Positions 1 through 10,738 of a stretch of DNA of 64,000 nt are shown here, in pieces. Every line of letters begins with the position of its first letter. Within the stretch, counting starts at the first letter, position 1. Source of the stretch: Pagrus major (taxonomy: Eukaryota > Chordata > Actinopteri > Spariformes > Sparidae); contig NC_133238.1 of NCBI RefSeq assembly GCF_040436345.1, forward strand, positions 14,841,147 through 14,905,146, written 5' to 3'. The position numbers and the translations under genes are program-made. Below the pieces are notes generated by a model. That model was not told the origin of the DNA, did no database searches, and was given only the letters and a program-made list of their open reading frames with translations.

Positions 1-984
1 CCAACCTATCTGCATGGGCCGTGGTGATAATGTCAGTAAACGTACGCTAGTGACGCGTTCTTTATTCAACAATGTTGCATCATCACATTTGAGTAAAATT
101 TAAATTACTCGTGGTCTTTGTTTCCGTAAACTCCTGCTTCTGTCTCGAGCCCGTTTCAGACAGAGATTCTGCAAAAGCGCTGCAGCAAAGGCGCCGGCGC
201 CACAAGAGGCGTGACGGTACACATCGAAACATTGACATCTTTGTGGAGCTTTTTTGTCTGTTTCCATCTGTAAATCTAAAAATGTCTCAGCAAACTGTTT
301 GTCATCATAAGGAATGCTGTTGTGATGGAGATCCTGACCCACCAGGCATCGTGAAACTGACAAAGAGAAGGTTTTTCCGGGGGGAAATTTGGTGATTTTA
401 TTTTCTGACTTATCCACGGGAGAATAAACAAAAGATTTTCACTATTTGCTAACTGTAGTAGATATCGCTGCAACACAACACGTAGATGTCATAATGTCAA
501 GGTAAAGATTTGGCCAGCTGTTGAATTCATAATCCCAACAGGTAAGGGCAGTATATTACCAGAGTAGCTAACCGCTATCTAGCGCTACTGTGTTCTGTTT
601 ATTCATCCATGACTGTAGCTACTGTTAGCGTGTTGGATCAATTAGCTGTGCAGCTAGCAGGAGTACCTCGGGAGTGTTGGTGTTTACACTGCCAGTGCTG
701 GAGCTTTTTGGGAGAAGGGGTTTCTGGCCCGAGGCTAGCCAGTTAGCACGCTAACTTCAGCAGATATCTCTGCGGTGCTGTACATGGACTGGTATTTCTT
801 CACATTCTGTTGATAATTGTTAAAATCACTACATTTGTAAAGGGAGTCTGGTGATGTGGTTACTGGTTCAAGTATTTGACTTTCTCCAAAACGACATAGT
901 GCCCCTTTAAATATGAATAAAACAGTTTAACATTCAGAACATCGTGTATTTCTCTGTACACGCCGGTACAGCAGGTGGCAGCAC
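1..984. other. Upstream flank, no gene seen; repeat debris
   Basis: I see no convincing coding exon here. Open frames near 100-420 overlap on both strands and lie in a stretch (about 185-385) that resembles 38630-38830, so they are read as repeat-derived. The stretch 885-910 ends with a motif (CCCCTTTAAA preceded by CCAAAACGACATAGTG) resembling the terminal repeat of the small element at 3604-3891, so part of an interspersed element probably ends near 910. Confidence 0.5.
185..385. repeat. Interspersed repeat fragment, related to 38630-38830
   Basis: Both places share GCCGGCGCCA, then AGAGGCGTGACGGTACAC, then GATCCTGACCCA and GTGACAAAG-like blocks in the same order. The second copy lies inside a likely DNA-transposon-derived insertion at about 38501-39274, so this is probably a second, more decayed copy. 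The family is not identified. Confidence 0.5.
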
Positions 985-1462
985 ACACCTGTAGTGCTCA
1001 CTTTTATTGTGAAAATCGGCGACGAACGGGCACCGGAAGCTCGCGTACTTCCTGTGGCTAACATGCTAACTGTTCCTGTTACGTGTCACGCGCGGACGAG
1101 TGAAGCAGCGGGTTTGGACCAACTCGTTTCAGACCGTCGGGATGTTTCAGCTCAGCTCGTCTCCTGTTAGCACAGAATGCTAAAGGGAGCTAGCGTAGCG
1201 CACTTAGCAGGAAATAGACGGAGCCGGAAGTAGTCGGAGCCGCTTCGATAGAGACCGGACTGTGTCCCGGAGACAACACGTCCGGACAGATGTGTCTGAG
1301 TGACTCGGTGCCGGTGACTTCAGCATGTGCGACATCTGGATCGGCTGCTGCTGCGCTCAGAAGCTAACGAAGCTAACGAAGCTAACTTAGCCCGCAGCAG
1401 GAAGTAGACGGAGCCGGACGTGATGTCTGTGGAGCAGAAGTCGCTGCTGTGAGTCCGTCAAC
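985..1462 (+). promoter_or_regulatory. Promoter and 5' leader of ZNF-A
   Basis: The block CACCGGAAGC...TACTTCCTGTGGCTAACATGCTAAC (about 1030-1070) recurs upstream of ZNF-B as ACCGGAAGC...TACTTCCGGTGGCTAACATGCTAAC (about 6094-6130). Both contain two ETS-type cores (GGAAG and ACTTCC), and the region is GC-rich with no clear TATA box, as in many zinc-finger gene promoters. Repeated GCTAAC units sit just before the first exon in both copies. The transcription start cannot be fixed from sequence. Confidence 0.5.
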
Positions 1463-3300
1463 ATGTCTAAAGTCCAAACGCTGAGAGTGTTTGTGAAGCA
1501 GCGGCTGACTGCGGCTGCTGAAGAGATATTTGAGCTGTTTGAAAGGACGATAGCAGAGTACGAGGAGGAACTGGGTCGGCACCGGAAACTACTGGACGCT
1601 GCGTTCAAGCCTCAGGTCCAGTTACACAGAGCAGGTTGGTTCTGGCAGAATGTTGATGTGATGTTCGTCCTTTTAGAGACCAGAGACGATAACAACAGAC
1701 ATCATCATCCTTAAAGAGCCGGTTGAATGTATCGTCGTTGTTTTGAGTTCAACCACTTTATTGTTATTTATTATTGATTGTTGTTGCGTCATTGTGTGTT
1801 TTCATTGGTTTAAATCAGTCACATGAACCATCGAACATTCATCCACCGTCTCCTCGCTTCCTCGCTTCCTCTCGCTCCTTTGTTGTCCTGTCTCGGTTGC
1901 TTCCTCAAAGTCTGTGTATGTCTTTATTCTCCGCAGACGTCCAGCTGCTGTCGCTGAGTAAAGAAGAGGATCCTCCTGAGCAGCAGGACTGGAGCTCCGG
2001 TCCGGACCAGGCGGAACCACCAGAGCGTCCACACATTAAAGAGGAACAGGAGGAACTCTGGACCAGTCAGGACGAGGCTGATATCATCAACTTCACTGTG
2101 AAGAGTGAAGAAGATGATGAAGAGAAACCTCAGTCCTCACAGCTTCATCAGGGACGAGCAGAGGCAGAGGTGGAGGACTGTGGAGGACCAGAACCAGCCT
2201 GGAACTTTAACCCAGAGAGTCTTTTAGAACCATTTTCTCACGACAAGACGTCGGACTCCTCTGAACCTGATTCCTTTAACGGTGACGACTTGAAGCCGAG
2301 CAGTGGACCTCAGTCAGGTTTACACTGTCTGAAAAACAGTGGACGTGCCACTGGTGAGAAATCAATCAGCTGCTCTGAGTGTGATAAGAAGTTCAGCTTC
2401 AACTCGCAGCTGAAGAAACACATGATCACGCACACAGGAGAGAAACCGTTCAGCTGCTCCGTGTGCAGCAAAAGATTTAACCAGAAGATTCACCTGACGC
2501 GTCACATGGCGCTGCACACGGGGGAGACGCGCTACAGCTGCAGCCTTTGTGGGAAAAGATTCATTTGGCATTCTCAGCTCAAAAACCATCAGTGGGCCGG
2601 TTGTCGCTCGTCGCAGCTTCACCAAAGACAAACTGAGGCGAAGGAAACGGGAGCCGATGGAGGCGACTGTGGAGGACCAGAACCAGTCAGGAGCTTGAAT
2701 CCTGGATGTGCTACGAGCCACGAGGGGGATCAGCAGGGACACGGTGGAACCCAAACGGGACTGAAATCATTTCCAGCCGATCATGTGAGAATTCATTCGG
2801 AAGAGAAATGTTTCAGCTGCTCGGTTTGTAAGAAGTCGTTTCAGTGGAGAGGAAATCTTGTGACGCACATGAGAATCCACACAGGAGAGAAACCCTTCAG
2901 TTGTTCTGTGTGCGGCAGAAGATTTGCAGCCGAGTCGAGTTTGCCGAGACACTTCAGAATCCACACGGGGGAGAAACCTTTCACCTGCTCAGTTTGTAAA
3001 AAGACTTTCAGCGACAGAAGCGTTTTGTCCAAACACATGAGAGTCCACACCGGAGAGAAACCGTTCAGCTGCTCTGTTTGTGGCAAAACGTTTGCACAAA
3101 CCGGAGATCTGAGGCGACACTTGACCGTCCACACCGAGAAAACATTTGCTTGCAGTGTTTGCGGTGAAAGATTCACTCGCCTCGCTCACGCCAAGAAACA
3201 CAAGTGTGTCGGTGAGAACAGTGGAAGTGAAACCCAGCAGGATTCAAGTTCTCAGGGCAACACGGATCAGCTGACCACTGAAATACAGAGTCCGAACTGA
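1463..3300 (+). CDS. ZNF-A: two-exon C2H2 zinc-finger protein
   Basis: Model: exon 1 1463-1634 (starts [10 protein letters not shown]), donor GTTGGT; acceptor ...CTCCGCAG at 1936; exon 2 1937-3300, stop TGA. The join restores GAC (D-V-Q-L-L) and gives 511 aa. Residues 1-57 form a short helical leader common at the start of teleost zinc-finger proteins. An acidic Glu-rich linker follows ([10 protein letters not shown]...IKEEQEELW). Then come two canonical C2H2 fingers plus a third lacking its second His, a spacer of about 70 aa, four canonical fingers with TGEKP linkers, and a last degenerate finger (C-X2-C-X12-H then K-C). It is expected to be a nuclear sequence-specific DNA-binding protein; the target is unknown. 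An upstream in-frame ATG at 1774 lies in the intron and was not used. No KRAB-like domain is seen. Confidence 0.85.
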
Positions 3301-6059
3301 GTCACGCTTCACGTGATCATGTTGTTTTGCTTATGTTTGTTACACAACTTTCATCGTTGTCTGAGACTTGTGCTCTTTCGTGTCTCCTGTGCAGCAATAT
3401 GGAAATGACTTGACCTGCATCAGTGTGTCAGAGTCCTCCTGCCTCTTTAGTTTTAAACTTCAGAGTCAAGATTATAAGTCTCGTTTCAGCTCCAGTGGAC
3501 ATTCACTTTAAATCAGTAAATGATGATGAACTCATCATTAACAAAAAGGCTTCTCTGCAAACGATGGCCGTCTTACCGGGTCCGTTTTTTTCCTGTAAAA
3601 GTCTTTAAAGCGGCACTTTGTAGTTTTGGAGAAGAAAGTCTAATATTTATAATAATAATGAGGTAATAAGACTATTTTTTCAAGCAGAACACTGTTTGAA
3701 GCTAGAAGGTGGCAGGGTCCGCCACATATAAACAATGCAAAACAGTATAAAGTGTGTTGTCCTTTAAGGTCAGTTTGTTTCTTCAGTCGTGAAAACAAAG
3801 AGAGTTTGATGATTGAGTTTGTTTCAGTCAGTGAAGATCTTTCTCTGCTCATTATTATTTCTTCAACAAAACTACAGACTGCTCCTTTAAAGGTTTTTCC
3901 CTGCATCATAAATCGAGTGAATAACAGATATTTTTATTGATTTTAGAAAATATCTGAAACAAGTCTTATTATTTCTGATTGTAGCACAGCGGCAACAACT
4001 TAAACTTCATATTTTATAATTTTGACATTTTATCCCACAATTCTGTTTTTCTTTTTAATATTCTAATCGCTTAAACATGTTTTCTTTTCGAGAAGGAACA
4101 AATAAATAAATCTATTAATATTTTATACCATGTTTTTGATTTGTTTAAGACGAAGCTTTTAAAAGCTCAGATTTAATGATTCATTTTCTGTTGATTTCTT
4201 TTGTTAAACACTTTATCACGAAATATGTTCAGTGCTTCAATATGTGTGTGAATCAATAAGTCATTTATTGATTTTGGGTCATTCCATGTCAACTCGCCCA
4301 TAATCCAGAACTTTTCCCGGTTCATGTCCAAGATGTTCTCCAAAACATTCATGTTGAAACTTAAATGAAGTTCATGTGAGCGTCAGAATCCTGCAGCTGA
4401 ACTCCAAATACCTTTTTCAGTTATGGATTTTTGAAGTTTGGGTCTCTAAACTACATTTCAGGATTTTTGTGAAATTTGTCCCGAACAGTCCGATAACTGA
4501 CCATCCAGCGACGGTTATTTAAACGATTTCATGTTATAAATGATCCTCAGGGTCTCTGTGATGTTCAGGACAAATTTCAACCCAATACAGTGAAAAATAA
4601 GACTAAAGAAGTGTTTGTGTACAGCTGTAGGATTTTACAAGTTTCAACACAAATTTCTTTCAAGACCATCCCTGACAGCCGGTCCTGGGTCGGTCGGCAT
4701 GGAGAGACCCGTATGTAAAAATTTAAAGATGTTATTTTACTCTATCTTTTACTCATTTTCTGAAAATAACACATTTTTCATACTTTTCAATGGCCGTAAT
4801 ATTAAGTAGTTTTGTTTCACAGGTCGATATTTGTACCGTGTTGACTTGAAGCTTTTCTATCTTTGTTGGATGCCTGTTGAGCCGCTCAGGAATGAGTTCA
4901 TACAAGTTTGGAAAAGTGACATAATACTCAGATTATTTATCCAGACATGAGTGAGAAACAGACTCGATGGAGATAGAAAACCTTGAAGTCAACAAACGGA
5001 TGAAATAAAACCACCAAATTAAATATTACAGCCGGTGAAACGTACGACAGCAGCTGCTTGAAAATTGTTAAATGATGGAAACATTCAGTTTTTATATTTC
5101 TGCTGTGGATATCAAAACGTTCACCTGGAAAACATTCAAGGACGTAAAATCAAACCGTTGAAGCTTTTATTTAACATGTGTCACTCAAATGTTGATGTTT
5201 CTGGTTGTTTCATGTGTTTTTATAATGATGAGAAAAAAATGTATGATCATGTTCATAAACTCATCGTATCGTATCCATAGTGACATAATAAACTCACGGA
5301 GGAAGCGTTTGTGTGATCGTGATCGTTTCCACACTGTTGATCACATTCAGCAACTTCACTGGGTGTTTGATGCTGATTTCTACAGGAACAAGAGACCGTG
5401 ATTACAAAACTGTGGACATGAATATTAACTGGAATGTTTTCTATAATCACACATTATTAGAACCAGCAGAAACTTTATTGTTGTAAGTGAGGAGGCTTCA
5501 TGAAGCAGCAGCAAGAATTCAAACAGGCCGTCAAACAAATACCTGAGAATGAACAAACTATGAACCTGTGCAGACTCTTGCAGGAGTTTCTGGTCACACG
5601 TTTTCAGTGAAAAAGATATTCACAGCCAATAAAAGAGAAATGACCCACACTTCAACCCACGACGCAGCGACACAGGCCCAAACAACAGTACTGTGGTAGC
5701 AGGTCGTGACTTCAGCGTCCATCATCTTTTACATATCAGTCTTAATTTTCAATGGGTTTTTCTTTTGTGTTTATTTTCCCTTGTTTGTGTAGACATACTT
5801 TGGTGGTGGTCATTTAGTAAGATCAGGTGTGTTTTATCAGCAAATCAGTCCATGAGTGTAAAATGATTATAATAACACTCAGAGTTGTGTATTTACTTTA
5901 TTTCAAAAACAGAATATTAACAGCTGATGTGAATACGAAACAAACACGTCTGTATATATTCATTAAAAGTATAATTTTGCTGACATGATGTTTTTCTGCT
6001 GTTAACTTCATGTTATTTATTATTTTTAAACAGATGCGAGACTTTAAATCAGAGTTTGG
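3301..6059. other. Intergenic stretch between ZNF-A and ZNF-B
   Basis: AT-rich, with only short open frames and none resembling a protein I know. The one structured item is the small inverted-repeat element at 3604-3891. The right edge (from about 6060) is the ZNF-B promoter copy. Confidence 0.55.
3604..3891. mobile_element. MITE-like element with about 25-bp terminal inverted repeats
   Basis: The left end reads TTTAAAGCGGCACTTTG and then TAGTTTTG. The reverse complement of the right end reads TTTAAAGGAGCAGTCTG and then TAGTTTTG. About 21 of 25 positions match. The 288-bp body has no coding content, as expected of a non-autonomous DNA transposon. The superfamily is not assigned. Confidence 0.65.
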
Positions 6060-6367
6060 TCACTTTTACTTTGAAAATACCTAGCTGCGCGGTACCGGAA
6101 GCAAGTGTACTTCCGGTGGCTAACATGCTAACTTTTTCGTTACGTTTCACGTCCGGATAAGATGAAATCTGAGCAGCAGATGTTTCTATAAATGCGTTTA
6201 AATCGACTTTATGTACATTTCCCGGATTTTGTTTTTTCAGGCACGAATGCTAAAGGAAGCTAACGAAGCTAACGAAGCTAACGAAGCTAACTTAGCCCGC
6301 AGCAGGAAGTAGACGGAGCCGGACGTGATGTCTGTGGAGCAGAAGTCGCTGCTGTGAGTCCGTCAAC
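6060..6367 (+). promoter_or_regulatory. Promoter and 5' leader of ZNF-B
   Basis: Diverged copy of the ZNF-A promoter up to about 6265. From 6265 onward it appears base-identical to 1360 onward, running through exon 1 and a few bases past its donor. It contains the ETS-type core ACTTCCGGT at 6109-6117. Confidence 0.5.
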
Positions 6368-7685
6368 ATGTCTAAAGTCCAAACGCTGAGAGTGTTTGTG
6401 AAGCAGCGGCTGACTGCGGCTGCTGAAGAGATATTTGAGCTGTTTGAAAGGACGATAGCAGAGTACGAGGAGGAACTGGGTCGGCACCGGAAACTACTGG
6501 ACGCTGCGTTCAAGCCTCAGGTCCAGTTACACAGAGCAGGTTGGTTCCGTTTACGTCAGTGAAAGTATCAATACTCCACTACAAGTACAAGTACAAGTAC
6601 GTATGTAAGTATTATTGGCTAAATGTACATATAAGTACTCTCCTGTCATTCATGTTAAACTGCTTCATATAATATCTTTATTGATTCTTTATGAGTGATG
6701 CAGAATATAGAAAAAACCCAATAAGATCCAACAAGAGTAAAAATAATAATGAGCACAACAATTTCTCATTAAAAACAGGAGGACACAACATTTATATATG
6801 TCTTTATTCTCCGCAGACGTCCAGCTGCTGTCGGTGAGGAAAGAAGAGGATCCTCCTGAGCAGCAGGACTGGAGCTCCGGTCCGGACCAGGCGGAACCAC
6901 CAGAGCGACCACACATTAAAGAGGAACAGGAGGAACTCTGGACCAGTCAGGAGGAGGCTGATATCATCAACTTCACTGTGAAGAGTGAAGAAGATGATGA
7001 AGAGGAGCCTCAGTCCTCACAGCTCCGTCAGGGACGAGCAGAGGCAGAGGACTGTGGAGGACCAGAACCAGCCAAGAACTTTAATCCTGAATGTGCAACA
7101 AGCTTCGGCCATGAGGGACACGATGGAGTCCAAACCGGACTGAAATCTTTTATCTGCTCAGTTTGTGGTAAAAAATACCCCCGGAAGAAATCTTTAACAG
7201 ATCACATGAGAGTCCATTCAGAAGGAAAAGGATTCAGCTGCTCAGTGTGTGAGAAGACGTTTCACCAGAGAGGAAATCTCGGGATTCACATGAGGATCCA
7301 CACGGGAGAGAAACCCTTCAGCTGTCCGGTCTGTGGCAGAAGATTCACAGTCGAGTCAAATTTGACCAGACACTTGAGAGTCCACACGGGAGAGAAACCT
7401 TTCAGCTGCTCAGTTTGTAAAGCGAGATTCAGCGACAGAAGCGTTTTGTCCCGACACACGAGAATCCACACCAGGGAGGAACCGTTCAGCTGCTCGGACT
7501 GTGGCAAAACATTTCCATGGAAGGACGGACTGACCGAACACTTGACCGTCCACACGGGGGAGAAATATTTTGGTTGTTCGGCTTGTGGAAAGAAATTTGC
7601 ACAAAAGGGAACTCTGACACGTCACCTGAGCGTCCACAAGGGGGAGAAACCGTTTGCTTGTCCGAATACACAAGTGTGTTTGTGA
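6368..7685 (+). CDS. ZNF-B: two-exon C2H2 zinc-finger protein with truncated last finger
   Basis: Model: exon 1 6368-6539, donor GTTGGT; acceptor CTCCGCAG at 6816; exon 2 6817-7685, stop TGA; 346 aa. Exon 1 appears identical to that of ZNF-A. Exon 2 starts with the same acidic linker ([16 protein letters not shown]), then carries six complete C2H2 fingers, most with TGEKP-type linkers. In ZNF-A a further finger follows; here the frame goes from FACP directly to NTQVCL and stop. The nucleotide match resumes at ACAAGTGTGT, so an internal deletion of roughly 50 bp removed that finger. The first two fingers of ZNF-A and its mid-protein spacer have no counterpart. It is a probable nuclear DNA-binding protein and tandem paralogue of ZNF-A; its target is unknown. 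Confidence 0.85.
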
Positions 7686-7780
7686 GAAGCTTTTTCTTTA
7701 TTGACCGCTTTTCATTCAGGAAACACATTTATATTTCAAACTGACAGGATGAGTCCACGTTATTGTATCATATGTGATCA

Positions 7781-7786
7781 AATAAA
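7781..7786 (+). terminator. AATAAA polyadenylation signal, likely for ZNF-B
   Basis: AATAAA lies 95 bp after the ZNF-B stop codon in an AT-rich 3' region. No closer canonical signal is seen. Confidence 0.5.
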
Positions 7787-7990
7787 GATTCTTGCAAACT
7801 GTTGATTCCTGAGAAACGCCCTTTCTAAACTCTGTGCTATAGAAACAAAGTTGTGAGAAAGCTTTCATTAAAATCTGAGCTGCTCGTGATGGTTCGATTC
7901 ATAACCCCCTGCTGCCATCTCTCTGAAACCCGGGAGGGGACACGGCCCCCTCCCTCTCCCACCACAGCAGGACCGAGGCTCCAGGTTCTG

Positions 7991-8062
7991 GTGGCGGACA
8001 GGATTCGAACCTGTGTGAACACCTCTGGTGTTGACAGCCATGAACACCACCCACCACGCCAC
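7991..8062 (-). tRNA. tRNA-like sequence (pseudogene or SINE head)
   Basis: On the minus strand this 72-nt stretch has a perfect internal B box (GGTTCGAATCC, 8001-8011) inside a 5-bp T-stem (ACAGG/CCTGT). An A-box-like TGGCGTGGTGGG lies at 8050-8061, and GTGGCG pairs with CGCCAC at the ends. The D and anticodon arms do not fold canonically: the AACACC and GGTGTT blocks make an alternative hairpin. I therefore read it as a tRNA-derived element rather than a working tRNA gene and assign no anticodon. Confidence 0.45.
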
Positions 8063-8204
8063 CACGTCCCCTTCACACTGACGTCTCTTCTCTGAGCGCT
8101 TTGAGGTTTTCACTTGTAAGTGTTGGACTTCAAAATTCACTGAGTCTTATAAGATCAAACTCATAATCTCAACTGCCAAGTGGGCCTCTGTCAACCTGAG
8201 CTGC

Positions 8205-8690
8205 TGTCCACAGTCAAGGTTTGAACCCACAACCTTTCATCTTCAAAGCAGTGTTTTTACCCTCCTGAGCTAAAGATACTTTTTCTGTGTTTGAGTTTTT
8301 CTCTTTGGAACAGAGAAGTTTGTTTTCTGACATCAAGTGTCTGACCTCAGCATTGAACCTACAACCTCCACACTTTAAAGCATCACTTTACCATCATGAG
8401 CTAATGGCCCAGCTTTGCTTTCAAGCAGTTTCTTTGACCATTTCACTTTCTTTGTGAACATGAGGGTCCACAACTGAAGTCCTCTGTGGATTGAAGCCAC
8501 AATCTCCAGATTTCTCAGCGCTACTTTACCAATCTCAGCTAATGAGTCAGCTCTGTTTCTTAGAGGATTACATGCTTATTTTTTGTCAACATCAGGTTTC
8601 AAAATTGACTTAACGACGCAGGGTTTGAACCTTCAACCTTGTAAATTTCAAAAGATCACATTACCATCCTGAGCTAATGGGTCACTTTTG
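8205..8690 (-). repeat. Tandem array of four tRNA-like units, about 134-bp period
   Basis: On the minus strand, B-box-like blocks (related to GGTTCAAACCC) lie at about 8218, 8352, 8488 and 8621, a spacing of 133-136 bp. Each is preceded 30-40 nt upstream by an A-box-like TAGCTCAG or TAGCTGAG motif (8261-8272, about 8391-8403, 8529-8541, 8664-8676). The best unit is the one at 8621-8676, with TAGCTCAGGATGG and GGTTCAAACC. Stems are eroded, so these are probably pseudo-tRNA units amplified as a block. Confidence 0.5.
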
Positions 8691-8699
8691 CTTTTGGTG

Positions 8700-9590
8700 A
8701 GCTTCTAAGATGATTTGACTTCTTTTGTGGACAGTGGGTTTCAAAATTGACCAAAACTTGCTGATGCTTCTCCAACATGCAAAGCTGTTGCCTCAGAAAC
8801 ATGTGGAGTCTATTTGGACTTTCTCTAACAACTTGGTCAGACACAAAGACGTTTCTCAGAGCAGTTTAGGTTTTCCTTTCAAGGTGAATGGACAACATTT
8901 AGATCAAACCAACATCCTCAAAACATCGTAAGCCAGTTTTGAATCCCAAAATACACTTAAACTTCAAAAACGTCTGAAAGAAAAGCATAATTATTCAGAT
9001 TGAAGTTATTTTCTTTTTCTGCTTAGATAATAATCACACAAACACAAATGTTGGTCAGTTTCACTACGGACACAATGAAATGACTTTATGAACATGATCA
9101 TGGTGGGCGACAACCTTTTTATTTTATTGTTACAAACAGAAAATGTATCGTCTTAGGTACAACGTTGAGTACGTTACTTTACAGTGGCAAATAAAAATTA
9201 TTTACAGAAGTATTTACAATTAATGTGACAGATGAGATTTACATGAGTAAATGTTTTGCTTCTTTAACTACTTGGTTTTCCAAATGATAAATCAACATAA
9301 TAATTAAAGCATCACAAATCTTTCTTGCCTTTATTGTAACAAGATCCATAATCCAAAACAACACATCGCAGAAAGCTTTAATATTTTAAATCTTTGGTAT
9401 TTCCACAATTTAATGATGATAGCGAGCTTCCTTCTATAGCGGACTGAAAGTGTAACATGTTTACATATAGAAAGCAGAAGACAGCAGGTGTTATGGATCA
9501 AGACCATAAAGATCATGCTGATCCAGCTTGGTTTAATGCTGCTCTTGGCTAATGCCTGGTCACAGGACAAAATGGGACCACATCTTTACA
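8700..9590. other. Intergenic; 3' flank homologous to other NLR 3' flanks
   Basis: No gene seen. The part around 8930-9240 aligns by eye with 21190-21500 and 57280-57530 (shared ATAATAATCACAC, CACTACGGACA, TTTACAATTAA). It is therefore the NLR-1 version of the downstream flank shared by all three NLR genes. Around 9505-9545 is a low-complexity CCAGC/GCTGG-type segment, also found in fish interspersed repeats. Confidence 0.45.
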
Positions 9591-9591
9591 C

Positions 9592-10133
9592 AGACCTGTC
9601 TCCACCACATCTTTCCAGAGACCTGTCTCCACCACATCTTTACACAGACCTGTCTCCACCACATCTTTACACAGACCTGTCTCCACCACATCTTTACACA
9701 GACCTGTCTCCACCGCGTCTTTACACAGACCTGTCTCCACCACATCTTTACACAGACCTGTCTCCACCACATCTTTACACAGACCTGTCTCCACTGCGTC
9801 TTTACACAGACCTGTCTCCACCACATCTTTCCAGAGACCTGTCTCCACCACATCTTTACACAGACCTGTCTCCACCACATCTTTACACAGACCTGTCTCC
9901 ACCACATCTTTACACAGACCTGTCTCCACCGCGTCTTTACACAGACCTGTTTCCACCACGTCTTTACACAGACCTGTCTCCACCACATCTTTACACAGAC
10001 CCGTCTCCACCACATCTTTACAGAGACCTGTCTCCACCACATCTTTACAGAGACCTGTCTCCACCAGTTCTTTACACAGACCTGTCTCCACCACATCTTT
10101 ACAGAGACCTGTCTCCACCACATCTTTACAGAG
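9592..10133. repeat. 27-bp minisatellite, about 20 copies
   Basis: The unit is CCTGTCTCCACCACATCTTT followed by ACACAGA, repeated head to tail with few substitutions. Variant units (CATCTTTCCAGAGA, CCGCGTC, CTGCGTC) recur with an 8-unit rhythm: units 1-5 and 9-13 show the same variant order. Because 27 is divisible by 3 and the unit lacks stops in five of six frames, long open frames appear on both strands. They are a by-product and I do not call a gene. Confidence 0.9.
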
Positions 10134-10149
10134 CCCATGACCCTGTTGC

Positions 10150-10640
10150 CAGTTCACCGGTTGTCATTCCTTCGACCACTTTTGACCGGGAACACCCAAC
10201 AAGACCTGCAGTTTTGGAGATACTCTGACCCAGTTGTGTAGCCATCACAATATGGTCCTTGTCAAAGCTGCTTAAATCCTTACAGGGCATTCTGACCAAA
10301 CACGAAGCAAATGATTTGCAAAAAGATGCAAATAGGTGTGAATTTCTGTGTATTTGTGTGTAATTGATGCGAAGGAGAGGATAATAACCATTAATCGTAG
10401 CCGTTTTGCGGACAACTAGAGCTGTCGCACCGAGACAGGACAGAAAAGGATCTGGCGCGGAGGAAAGTAAGCAAGGTTTGGGTCTGAAAGCACCATAAGG
10501 CTTGCCCATTTTTCCTACTTCCAACACATCAACTTCAAAGACAAAATGTTCTCTTGCGGCCTCATATATCCCCCCCTCACTGACAGGTGCCATTGTAACA
10601 AGAAAATCATTTTTATTCACTTTACCTGTCAGCGATTCTA
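10150..10640 (-). mobile_element. Decayed DNA-transposon-like repeat with an HTH-like peptide
   Basis: A minus-strand frame over about 10180-10280 reads [20 protein letters not shown] then [11 protein letters not shown], which resembles the N-terminal helix-turn-helix of Tc1/mariner-type transposases. The rest of a transposase is missing. A segment of about 215 bp (roughly 10285-10498) interrupts what looks like one continuous repeat. The superfamily assignment is tentative. Confidence 0.45.
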
Positions 10641-10738
10641 ATCTTATATAGTATGATACTTGTATCTTGACAAGTGGTTATTTCACTGATGTTCAGTAAT
10701 GAGAATGTACAGTATCTCTATTGGGAGGAGACTCTCTC

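Noticed and set aside
1774-1936. In-frame ATG at 1774 as the start of ZNF-A
   Set aside because: This stretch is the intron; splicing exon 1 at 1634 to 1937 gives a leader shared with ZNF-B and conserved in fish zinc-finger proteins.
7991-8062. Functional tRNA gene
   Set aside because: Internal boxes and T-arm are good, but the anticodon and D arms do not form a cloverleaf; no anticodon can be assigned.
9592-10133. Possible CRISPR-like array
   Set aside because: Direct repeats have no unique spacers; this is vertebrate DNA.
9488-10228. 246-codon frame with signal-like start and nine-residue repeats (DLSPPHLYT)
   Set aside because: It is a 27-bp minisatellite open in five frames on both strands; upstream bases look like a common fish repeat, with no promoter or splice evidence.
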